A stretch of 5,348 bases of DNA from Collinsella sp. (GTDB lineage: Bacteria > Actinomycetota > Coriobacteriia > Coriobacteriales > Coriobacteriaceae), in contig JAIJJM010000182.1 in assembly GCA_022728415.1 (NCBI GenBank), positions 1 to 5,348 of the forward strand, in the 5' to 3' direction. The translations under genes and the position numbers were made by a program. This document shows positions 1-4,577 of this stretch, piece by piece (within the stretch, counting starts at the first letter, position 1; every line of letters starts with the position of its first letter). The notes under the pieces are model-generated. The model ran no database searches. It was not told the origin of the DNA and saw nothing but the letters and a program-made list of their open reading frames with translations.

Positions 1-1149
1 ATCGCCTTCGACGACCTCATCCGCGGCACCAATGGTATCCCCGAGGATGTTGAGATTGAAGTGCTCGATATCCTCGATTTTGGACGTATTACATTCGACG
101 GCAATAAGACCGCGGCTTCTTTCACGGGAGCCACGCGCCCCATTTACGACCTGACCTGGCGATATACGCTTACGGGACATCTTCTCTGGGGTGGCGGCAC
201 GGCATGGTCGCGAATTATGTTCCCCGCCTTCAACGAATATATTCGTAGCCGCAGGCCCATAGCCGTGGTCGCAACGCACATCACAGCAGCCAATGTTGCC
301 GTGGGCGCCCGCGTCATTACGGGTATCGATTATCCGGTCACCTGCGTGCCGACCGACTACGAAGTCGAGGGTTGGTGGCCCCACAAGGACACCGATCTAT
401 TCTGTGTTGCCAACGAATTTATGGCCGAAACGCTGCGTCCGCGCAAGGTGCCCGAGGCAAAGATTCGCATTACCGGCATTCCTATTCGCGCCGGATTCGA
501 CACGGACTACAATCGCGAGGAAGAACTAGCCAAGTTCAACCTCCCCACTGACAAGACCGTCGTTCTGGTAATGGCCGGTGCCAGCTTGCCTCAGCCTTAC
601 GTCCGCTTTCGCGCGGCGATGGACCACACACTCCCCTTCCTGCGCAGCTTCGAAGACATGCACTTTGTCTTTCTGCCTGGCAAAGACGTGGAGTATGCCA
701 CCCGGCTGAAGACGCTCTTCGATGCCATGAAGCTCGAGAACGTCACGGTGTTGGACTATGTCGACGACATGGCGGCTCTCATGCACGGCTGCGACCTGGC
801 AATCCTCAAATCGGGCGGACTCACGGTCACCGAGTGCCTATGCGCACATCTGCCGATGATCCTGCTGGGCAAGTCCTATGGCCAGGAAAAGGCCAACACC
901 ACGATGCTCACCGGCATGGGCGCCAGCATGCACGTCACCACGGCACGAGAGCTCATCGTAACCCTGCGCCACCTGCACGACCATCCGGAGTCGCTCAAGG
1001 CACTGCTCATCAACGGCGAAGTACTACGCCGCCCCCACGCAGCCGAAGACATCGCCATCGCCACCATGGAACTCGTAGGCAAACCCCAAAAGCGCAAACG
1101 AGCCTTCTGCCGCTTCTACTGGGGCGGAAAACCTGCACATATCCGCTAG
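1..1149 (+). CDS. MGDG synthase/UgtP-type glycolipid glycosyltransferase, 5'-truncated
   Basis: The reading frame is open from the first base, so the N terminus, with the usual glycine-rich GGGH-type loop, lies outside the window; 382 residues are visible. The fold is GT-B (GT28, MGDG_synth family). In visible numbering, the end of the N-terminal domain shows VEIEVLDILDFG (17-28), VVATH (89-93) and VPTDYEVEGWW (116-126). The hinge KIRITGIPIRAGF lies at 154-166. The C-terminal donor-binding domain has VMAGAS (190-195, reminiscent of UgtP), LKSGGLTVTECL (269-280) and GQEKAN (294-299). Family members transfer a sugar from a UDP-sugar to diacylglycerol on the cytoplasmic face of the membrane, giving glycolipids or lipoteichoic-acid anchors; that role is inferred here and donor and acceptor cannot be read from sequence. 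The tail is basic (KPQKRKRAF). A GTG at 61 is in frame but internal, because family homology continues upstream of it. The stop is TAG, 10 nt before a large hairpin. Confidence 0.88.
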   Translation: MAFDDLIRGTNGIPEDVEIEVLDILDFGRITFDGNKTAASFTGATRPIYDLTWRYTLTGHLLWGGGTAWSRIMFPAFNEYIRSRRPIAVVATHITAANVAVGARVITGIDYPVTCVPTDYEVEGWWPHKDTDLFCVANEFMAETLRPRKVPEAKIRITGIPIRAGFDTDYNREEELAKFNLPTDKTVVLVMAGASLPQPYVRFRAAMDHTLPFLRSFEDMHFVFLPGKDVEYATRLKTLFDAMKLENVTVLDYVDDMAALMHGCDLAILKSGGLTVTECLCAHLPMILLGKSYGQEKANTTMLTGMGASMHVTTARELIVTLRHLHDHPESLKALLINGEVLRRPHAAEDIAIATMELVGKPQKRKRAFCRFYWGGKPAHIR

Positions 1150-1159
1150 GCGATAGTCC

Positions 1160-1263
1160 GCTGCTCGTCGGGAGCCGCCCATATATCATTCCATGCTCAA
1201 ACATTCTCGCTTCGCTGCGAAACTGCGCGTGGAACGATATATGGGCGGCTCCCGACGAGCAGC
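1160..1263 (-). repeat. Long hairpin repeat, copy 1 (full, inverted orientation)
   Basis: The arms 1160-1192 and 1231-1263 are 33-nt inverted repeats with one mismatch (1188/1235). That mismatch is a G-U pair if the minus strand is the RNA. The 38-nt loop region (1193-1230) contains, on the minus strand, the family core GCGAGAATGTTTGAGCA (plus-strand 1194-1210). Inside the loop, the reverse complement of 1194-1229 equals the loop of copy 2 (1452-1487) over 36 nt without change, while the outer arms are unrelated or strongly diverged. The element starts 10 nt after the glycosyltransferase stop codon. No U-tract follows on either strand, so it is not a typical intrinsic terminator, although such a stem would still be a strong 3'-end structure in a transcript. 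Confidence 0.9.
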
Positions 1264-1326
1264 TACGTTTACGTAATAGCAGCTACACCAGATTCCCTAC
1301 CATTAGAACCTGCTAAGGCGAAACCA

Positions 1327-1389
1327 GAAAATATAAAAACAGTAAGCCGATGCGACAAAGAAGGTATCCCTTTATCGCATCGGCTTACT
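1327..1389 (-). terminator. Intrinsic terminator for leftward transcription (dut operon end)
   Basis: A perfect 15-bp inverted repeat (1341-1355 with 1375-1389) extends inward by four more pairs (AAAG 1357-1360 with CTTT 1370-1373) after one mismatch that is a G-U pair in the minus-strand RNA. On the minus strand the stem is followed directly by a U-rich run, GTTTTTATATTTTC (plus 1327-1340 is A-rich). On the plus strand no T-run follows, so the polarity is leftward. It would end transcripts coming from dut and lies about 285 nt beyond the dut stop codon, with three repeat copies in between. Confidence 0.82.
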
Positions 1390-1421
1390 AGAAAGATTGT
1401 GTTATCACAAGCATGTAGCCC

Positions 1422-1517
1422 TTCCGCCTGGGCCCCATACATATCGTCCCGCGCGCAGTTTCGCAGCGAAGCGAGAATGTTTGAGCACGGGATGATATGT
1501 ATGGGGCTCAGGCGGAA
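1422..1517 (+). repeat. Long hairpin repeat, copy 2 (full)
   Basis: The arms 1422-1451 and 1488-1517 are 30-nt inverted repeats with two mismatches (1431/1508 and 1446/1493), both G-U compatible on the plus strand. The loop 1452-1487 is identical over 36 nt to the reverse complement of the loop of copy 1 and carries the core GCGAGAATGTTTGAGCA at 1471-1487. Within the loop a smaller hairpin can form (1459-1464 with 1471-1476, six pairs including one G-U, loop AGCGAA). Relative to copy 1, the pair closing the loop changes from A-U to G-C, and a pair three further out from U-A to C-G, so both changes are compensatory. Confidence 0.9.
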
Positions 1518-1536
1518 ACGGAATCCATGCGCCCCT

Positions 1537-1586
1537 GCGAAGCGAGAATGTTTGAGCATGGAATGATATGTGTGAGAGGCAGGCGG
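1537..1586 (+). repeat. Hairpin-repeat family, copy 3 (3' half only)
   Basis: This aligns without gaps to 1466-1515 of copy 2, with 43 of 50 positions identical by eye, including the full core GCGAGAATGTTTGAGCA at 1542-1558 and the CAGGCGG end of the right arm. The 5' arm and the first half of the loop are missing, so the long stem cannot form. A short alternative pairing remains (CCATGC 1525-1530 with GCATGG 1556-1561). Confidence 0.85.
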
Positions 1587-1604
1587 GAGGGATACGAGCG
1601 CCCC

Positions 1605-1646
1605 GCGAGAATGTTTGAGCATGGGATGATATATAGGCGGGTCGGG
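1605..1646 (+). repeat. Hairpin-repeat family, copy 4 (3' part only)
   Basis: The core GCGAGAATGTTTGAGCA lies at 1605-1621, followed by TGGGATGATATATAGGCGGG. Over 42 nt it matches copy 1 (minus strand of 1169-1210) at about 37 positions, so its right arm belongs to the copy 1 type and not to that of its neighbours, copies 2 and 3. The 5' arm and nearly all of the loop upstream of the core are absent. Both copies 3 and 4 are preceded by GCGCCCC (1530-1536 region and 1599-1604). Copy 4 ends about 27 nt from the dut stop codon. Confidence 0.83.
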
Positions 1647-1672
1647 CCGGTCAGCGGACAGTACGTAAACGA

Positions 1673-2116
1673 CTAAGCTACGCCGCTGGAGCCGAAGCCT
1701 CCGTTGCCTCGGTCGGTTTCGTCTAGTTCTTCTACTTCTACGAGGTTAACCGTGGGGACTTCTTGGATGACAAGCTGGGCGATGCGGTCGCCTTTGTTGA
1801 TTTGGATGTCGTTCGTGGGGTCTAGGTTAATGAGGATGACTTTGAGCTCTCCACGATAGTGAGCATCGATGAGACCGGGCGTGTTGACTAAAGACAGGCC
1901 CTGCTTAATGGCCAGGCCGCTGCGGGGCTGGACGAAGCCGGCGTAGCCGTCGGGCAGGGCGATAGCTAGGCCCGTGGAGACCAAACGTCGCTCAAAGGGT
2001 TTGAGGGTGCAGTCTTCGTTGGCGCGGAGGTCAAGGCCGGCATCCGTAGGATGGGCGTATTTGGGAAGCTCGACGGCTGGGTCGAGACGCTTAATGTTAA
2101 CGGTAATGTTGGACAT
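1673..2116 (-). CDS. dut: Deoxyuridine 5'-triphosphate nucleotidohydrolase (dUTPase)
   Basis: Hydrolyses dUTP to dUMP and pyrophosphate in the cytoplasm, keeping uracil out of DNA and supplying dUMP for thymidylate synthesis. The 147-residue protein is full length for the homotrimeric family and shows all five motifs: I TDAGLDL (24-30), [10 protein letters not shown] (64-71), [19 protein letters not shown] (78-93, with the catalytic Asp at 84), IV RIAQLVI (111-117) and [11 protein letters not shown] (136-145, the flexible P-loop-like tail that closes on the nucleotide). The ATG start is preceded by AAGGTGA at a 4-nt distance. That Shine-Dalgarno sequence contains the stop codon of nrdR, so the two genes are probably translationally coupled. 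Transcription should run on to the terminator at 1327-1389. Confidence 0.96.
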   Translation of the reverse strand: MSNITVNIKRLDPAVELPKYAHPTDAGLDLRANEDCTLKPFERRLVSTGLAIALPDGYAGFVQPRSGLAIKQGLSLVNTPGLIDAHYRGELKVILINLDPTNDIQINKGDRIAQLVIQEVPTVNLVEVEELDETDRGNGGFGSSGVA

Positions 2117-2120
2117 GAAA

Positions 2121-2127
2121 TCACCTT
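2121..2127 (-). promoter_or_regulatory. dut ribosome binding site overlapping the nrdR stop codon
   Basis: On the minus strand AAGGTGA spans 2127-2121 and its last three bases are the TGA stop of nrdR. The dut ATG follows after TTTC. Ribosomes terminating on nrdR stand on the dut initiation site, the usual layout for coupled translation. Confidence 0.8.
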
Positions 2128-2564
2128 AGCTTGTCGAGCTCTTGCAGAAACTCATCGACATCTTTGAAATCGCGATAGACCGAGGCAAAGCGGATGTAGG
2201 CCACTTTATCGATCTTGGCCAACCGCTTAAGAACCATATCGCCCAGCTCATGAGACGTAACGGCCGTGAGTGTACGGGAGCGAAGCTCAACCTCAATATC
2301 GTCAATGATCTCATTGAGCTTTTTAGTGTCGATATCTCGCTTGATCGTGGCGCGCATCAAACCGACCAGCAGCTTATTGCGATCGAACCGTTGCCTGGTT
2401 CCGTCTGACTTAATGACCTCGATAGGGTCTTCACAACGCTCAAATGTCGTAAAGCGATAATTGCACGAGCAGCATTCGCGACGGCGCTTGATGGTGTTAT
2501 TAGATTCCTGCATGCGGGAATCAACGACGCGGGTATGTGCCTTGCCGCATTTGGGACAGCGCAT
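2121..2564 (-). CDS. nrdR: Transcriptional repressor NrdR (zinc ribbon plus ATP-cone)
   Basis: NrdR senses (d)ATP through an ATP-cone and represses ribonucleotide reductase operons by binding NrdR boxes. The protein is 147 residues. The N-terminal zinc ribbon has Cys3-Pro-Lys-Cys6 and Cys31-Cys-Ser-Cys34, inside the family signature [16 protein letters not shown] (27-42). The ATP-cone covers about residues 47-137 ([18 protein letters not shown] at its start, [12 protein letters not shown] near its end). The ATG start is preceded by a very strong GAGGAGGT with 4 nt between AGGAGG and ATG. It sits 51 nt downstream of the LysM gene and is coupled to dut. No NrdR box is visible in the window, and the ribonucleotide reductase genes are elsewhere. 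The start codon lies inside an inverted repeat annotated separately. Confidence 0.97.
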   Translation of the reverse strand: MRCPKCGKAHTRVVDSRMQESNNTIKRRRECCSCNYRFTTFERCEDPIEVIKSDGTRQRFDRNKLLVGLMRATIKRDIDTKKLNEIIDDIEVELRSRTLTAVTSHELGDMVLKRLAKIDKVAYIRFASVYRDFKDVDEFLQELDKLR

Positions 2565-2601
2565 GGTACCTCCTCTAAAACGATTACAAGGGTACCATGC
2601 G
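2560..2601 (-). promoter_or_regulatory. 11-bp inverted repeat over the nrdR start and ribosome binding site
   Basis: CGCATGGTACC (2560-2570) and GGTACCATGCG (2591-2601) are perfect inverted repeats separated by 20 bp. On the minus strand the downstream arm contains the nrdR ATG and the end of its Shine-Dalgarno sequence, so a read-through RNA could fold and hide the start. The spacer holds a possible -10 hexamer TGTAAT (minus strand, 2588-2583) with no good -35 upstream. A promoter there would make a short leader lacking the upstream arm. An alternative role is a dimer-binding operator. The repeat is plainly visible, but its function is inferred. Confidence 0.5.
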
Positions 2602-2615
2602 ACGGTACTTAAATC

Positions 2616-3068
2616 TTAGGAACGTGCGGGAACTTTAAGATGCGCACCGGCATCGAGCGAGCCATGCTCCAGATGATTGACGTCGCGGATCATATCAGAG
2701 GTCTCCTGTGTGGAAAGACCCTCAATAGGATGCTCCTGGGCAAGCGACCACAAGGAATCGCCAGACTGAACACGAACGGTCTCGTAGGTAACGTTGGATA
2801 CCGACTCGGCATATGCGGCGTGACGGGCGCTGAAGATCGAGGTAGCAAGTACAAAGAAGAGCGTGAGCGCAACGGCAAGAGCGACAATCGTCGAGACCTT
2901 CAAGGCAACGGGGGCCGAAGTCGTGGCGACGCACCGGCTGCGGACGGGCTTACTAGGCAATGTTTGGAAACCAGATCGGCCGCCTTTGACAACCGTGAAA
3001 GCCGGCGCCGCAGGCGTCTCGAGCTTAAGGGCGAGGTTTCCTTGGACCATATCCGTTGCGTTCATCAT
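2616..3068 (-). CDS. Small LysM-domain membrane protein, probable SOS cell-division inhibitor (YneA/DivS/Rv2719c type)
   Basis: The 150-residue protein has a basic, Pro/Ala-containing cytoplasmic stretch (1-56), one hydrophobic helix (57-80, STIVALAVALTLFFVLATSIFS) and an outside LysM domain (about 96-147; YETVRVQSGDSLWSLAQEHP, then MIRDVNHLEHGSLDAGAHLKVP) that would bind peptidoglycan. AAYA-ES (84-90) after the helix looks like a signal-peptidase site. Genes of this build placed head to head with lexA are SOS-induced division inhibitors in Bacillus (YneA) and Corynebacterium (DivS), and Rv2719c occupies the same slot in mycobacteria; identity here rests on architecture and position. A LexA box lies inside its promoter. 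Two adjacent ATGs (3068 and 3065) follow AGGAG; the second has the better 6-nt spacing and would give 149 residues. No terminator separates it from nrdR. Confidence 0.85.
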   Translation of the reverse strand: MMNATDMVQGNLALKLETPAAPAFTVVKGGRSGFQTLPSKPVRSRCVATTSAPVALKVSTIVALAVALTLFFVLATSIFSARHAAYAESVSNVTYETVRVQSGDSLWSLAQEHPIEGLSTQETSDMIRDVNHLEHGSLDAGAHLKVPARS

Positions 3069-3136
3069 GTTCTCCTCTCGCGTGTTTTGCTGAGAACAGT
3101 TTTATCAAGCCGCGCGGACAAAAATGTCTAGCGCGA

Positions 3137-3148
3137 GAACGAATGTTC
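3137..3148. promoter_or_regulatory. LexA box 1
   Basis: GAACGAATGTTC fits GAAC-N4-GTTC exactly and extends to AGAACGAATGTTCG, one mismatch from the Gram-positive consensus CGAACRNRYGTTYG. It covers the region where transcription from the leftward promoter at 3156-3183 should start. Confidence 0.85.
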
Positions 3149-3155
3149 GGTTATT

Positions 3156-3183
3156 ATTATCTGCGAACAGTTGTTCCTGTCAA
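3156..3183 (-). promoter_or_regulatory. Sigma70-type promoter for the LysM gene (and possibly nrdR-dut)
   Basis: On the minus strand a perfect -35 TTGACA (3183-3178) is followed after 16 bp by GATAAT (3161-3156), five of six to TATAAT. LexA box 2 fills the spacer and box 1 covers the expected start near 3149. This geometry predicts tight repression by LexA. The leader to the LysM start would be about 80 nt. Confidence 0.75.
3165..3176. promoter_or_regulatory. LexA box 2
   Basis: GAACAGTTGTTC is an exact GAAC-N4-GTTC palindrome, preceded by C. It lies between the -35 and -10 elements of the leftward promoter, so bound LexA would directly block RNA polymerase. Confidence 0.85.
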
Positions 3184-3192
3184 GCAATAATC

Positions 3193-3204
3193 GAACATTT
3201 GTTT
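3193..3204. promoter_or_regulatory. LexA box 3, proximal to lexA
   Basis: CGAACATTTGTTTG (3192-3205) is one mismatch from CGAACRNRYGTTYG, and GAACATTTGTTT is the core. It ends 24 nt before the lexA ATG. The rightward lexA promoter is not clear: AATAAT at 3186-3191 could be a -10, which would place the start of transcription inside this box, but no convincing -35 precedes it. Confidence 0.75.
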
Positions 3205-3228
3205 GACATTGGTAGAGAGGATCCCCTG

Positions 3229-3873
3229 ATGGCTCGCAAAATTACCAAGCGTCAGCAGCAGATTTACGACTTCATCAAGGAATATCAGCAAGAGAAGGGC
3301 TATCCGCCCAGTGTGCGCGAGATGGCATCGGCCGTAGGCCTCTCCTCCCCCAGCACGGTGCATGCTCATCTCTCTGCCCTGGAGGCTCGAGGGCTGCTCA
3401 AGCGAGATTCCACCAAGCCTCGCGCCCTAGAGCTCTTTGATGAGGACGGATCCTCCGTCTCGATTTCCAAATCCGATGAACCCACAGCATCCCGCGGCAC
3501 AGTCTCGCTGCCGCTCGTCGGTCGCGTCGCGGCTGGGATTCCCATTCTGGCCGAGCAAAACATCGAGGATACCTTTACCATCCCGACCGAAATCGCCACA
3601 GACCAGGGCTCCTTTATCCTTGAGGTGCACGGCAGCTCCATGATCAATGTCGGCATCTTCAACGGTGACTACATTATCGTTCGCGAGCAAAAGAGCGCCA
3701 TGAACGGCGAAATTGTCGTGGCCATGATCGATGGCTCGGCGACCGTCAAGACGTTCTACAAGGAGCAGGGGCGTGTGCGCCTGCAGCCCGAGAACGACAC
3801 TATGGAGCCCATCTATGCGACGAACCCCGTTATTTTGGGTAAGGTTGTCGGTTTAATGCGCCGGTTCTCGTAA
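3229..3873 (+). CDS. lexA: SOS-response transcriptional repressor LexA
   Basis: LexA represses DNA-damage genes and, when RecA filaments form on single-stranded DNA, cleaves itself. The 214-residue protein has the N-terminal winged helix-turn-helix (1-65, MARKITKRQQQIYDFIKEY, then PPSVREMASAVGLSSPSTVHAHL). The C-terminal S24-type domain shows the Ala102-Gly103 cleavage bond (GRVAAGIP), catalytic Ser137 (HGSSM, 134-138) and Lys174 (ATVK, 171-174). I start at the ATG at 3229 because AGAGAGG lies 8 nt upstream and MARKITKRQ begins the conserved domain. The in-frame ATG at 3124 would add 35 residues encoded by the operator sequence and is rejected. Three LexA boxes upstream imply autoregulation. 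The stop codon overlaps the next gene's ATG by one base. Confidence 0.97.
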   Translation: MARKITKRQQQIYDFIKEYQQEKGYPPSVREMASAVGLSSPSTVHAHLSALEARGLLKRDSTKPRALELFDEDGSSVSISKSDEPTASRGTVSLPLVGRVAAGIPILAEQNIEDTFTIPTEIATDQGSFILEVHGSSMINVGIFNGDYIIVREQKSAMNGEIVVAMIDGSATVKTFYKEQGRVRLQPENDTMEPIYATNPVILGKVVGLMRRFS

Positions 3874-4577
3874 TGCAAAATCGCATCACCATATTTGATA
3901 CCGTCCGCGGGTTTACGATGCTGTCGATGGCAGGTTTTCACGCCTGCTACGATTTGGCCTACCTATATGGATGGGATATGCCATGGTTTACCGAAACGGT
4001 TTTCCAGGATATCTGGCGCGCTAGCATCAGCTGGGTATTTTTATTTATCGCCGGTTGGATGTGCACGCTCTCGCGCAATAACGTTAAGCGCGCCCTCAAA
4101 TACGCCGCCGCAGCCTTGATTGTATGGATTGCAACTACACTGGTATCAGTCGACAATTCGGTAAACTTTGGCATCATTTATTGCATGGCGGCGTGCACGG
4201 CGGTGGCTGCACTCACCCGTCCGGTACTCCATAAAATACCGGGCTCGTGGGGCATTGCAGCGTGCCTTGTTCTTTTTGCCCTAACCTGGGGCATTCCAAA
4301 AGCGATCTACCCACTCCCCTACCTGGCATGGCTTGGATTCCCGAGCCCGGGTTTTGTTTCGGGAGACTACTATCCGCTCATTCCGTTTGTCTTTATGTAC
4401 CTTACCGGCTTTTTTGCTGCCCAGGCAGCACAAGCATCAAGCCTCGAAGCGCCAGCATGGGCATACGCCAATCCCATCCCGGCGCTCGCAGTCCTCGGTC
4501 AGCACGCCTTACCGTTCTACCTGCTCCATCAGCCTGTCATCCTAGGCATACTAGAACTCGTTTATTCCGTACGATAG
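3873..4577 (+). CDS. DUF1624/HGSNAT-like multi-pass membrane acyltransferase
   Basis: This 234-residue integral membrane protein has about seven hydrophobic helices (near 12-32, 46-66, 75-91, 98-116, 126-142, 165-184 and 205-230). Family signatures visible are IFDTVRGFTML (7-17), GFHACYDLAYLYG (21-33), FLFIAGW (56-62), FGIIYCMA (99-106), GDYYPLIPFVFMYLTGF (164-180) and LPFYLLHQPVILGIL (213-227), with His23, Asp27 and His219 as candidate active-site residues. Relatives include heparan-alpha-glucosaminide N-acetyltransferase. In bacteria the acceptor is mostly unknown, so only membrane acyl transfer to an envelope sugar can be suggested. ATG and the lexA stop share one base (TAATG), with no separate promoter or good ribosome binding site, so it is probably co-transcribed and coupled with lexA. 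Its last 16 bp overlap the 3' end of hflX on the other strand. Confidence 0.85.
   Translation: MQNRITIFDTVRGFTMLSMAGFHACYDLAYLYGWDMPWFTETVFQDIWRASISWVFLFIAGWMCTLSRNNVKRALKYAAAALIVWIATTLVSVDNSVNFGIIYCMAACTAVAALTRPVLHKIPGSWGIAACLVLFALTWGIPKAIYPLPYLAWLGFPSPGFVSGDYYPLIPFVFMYLTGFFAAQAAQASSLEAPAWAYANPIPALAVLGQHALPFYLLHQPVILGILELVYSVR

Larger units (their letters stand above)
1150..1672. other. 523-bp non-coding, repeat-rich intergenic region between convergent genes
   Basis: This stretch separates the 3' ends of the glycosyltransferase gene and dut. It holds two large hairpin repeats (1160-1263 and 1422-1517), two half copies (1537-1586 and 1605-1646) and a leftward terminator (1327-1389). Between hairpin 1 and the terminator (1264-1326) I see only a 9-bp direct repeat AGCAGCTAC (1258-1266 and 1278-1286). 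A small 5-bp hairpin TTGTG-TTAT-CACAA lies at 1397-1410. Open frames across the region are made of translated repeat copies and have no recognisable protein features. Confidence 0.8.

Noticed and set aside
1160..1263. Hairpin 1 as the intrinsic terminator of the glycosyltransferase gene
   Set aside because: The stem is strong but no T-run follows on the plus strand (TACGTTTACG). It may affect 3' ends, but it is better described as a member of the repeat family.
834..1316. 160-codon plus-strand open frame overlapping the end of the glycosyltransferase gene
   Set aside because: It is an out-of-frame shadow with low-complexity His/Arg/Pro composition that runs into hairpin 1.
1269..1622. 117-codon open frame on the minus strand across the repeats
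   Set aside because: Its sequence consists of repeat translations (MLKHSR twice, SNILASLRNCA), it spans the terminator hairpin, and it has no plausible ribosome site or domain. It is a by-product of the repeats.
1194..1646. Repeat cluster as a CRISPR array
   Set aside because: The four copies have mixed orientation, unequal spacing, homologous flanks in place of unique spacers, and no cas genes nearby.
3094..3105. Fourth LexA box (GAACAGTTTTAT)
   Set aside because: Only the GAAC half-site is present; the second half does not match.
2640..3131. 163-codon plus-strand frame opposite the LysM gene
   Set aside because: It is antisense to a well-supported gene, with Arg-rich composition and no domain.
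3203..3208. Plus-strand TTGACA as the lexA -35 element
   Set aside because: A -10 at normal spacing would fall on the lexA start codon. The bases are better explained as the edge of LexA box 3.
3124..3228. Upstream ATG giving a 249-residue LexA
   Set aside because: The extra 35 residues would be encoded by the operator DNA and match no LexA N terminus. The ATG at 3229 has a ribosome site and starts the conserved domain.
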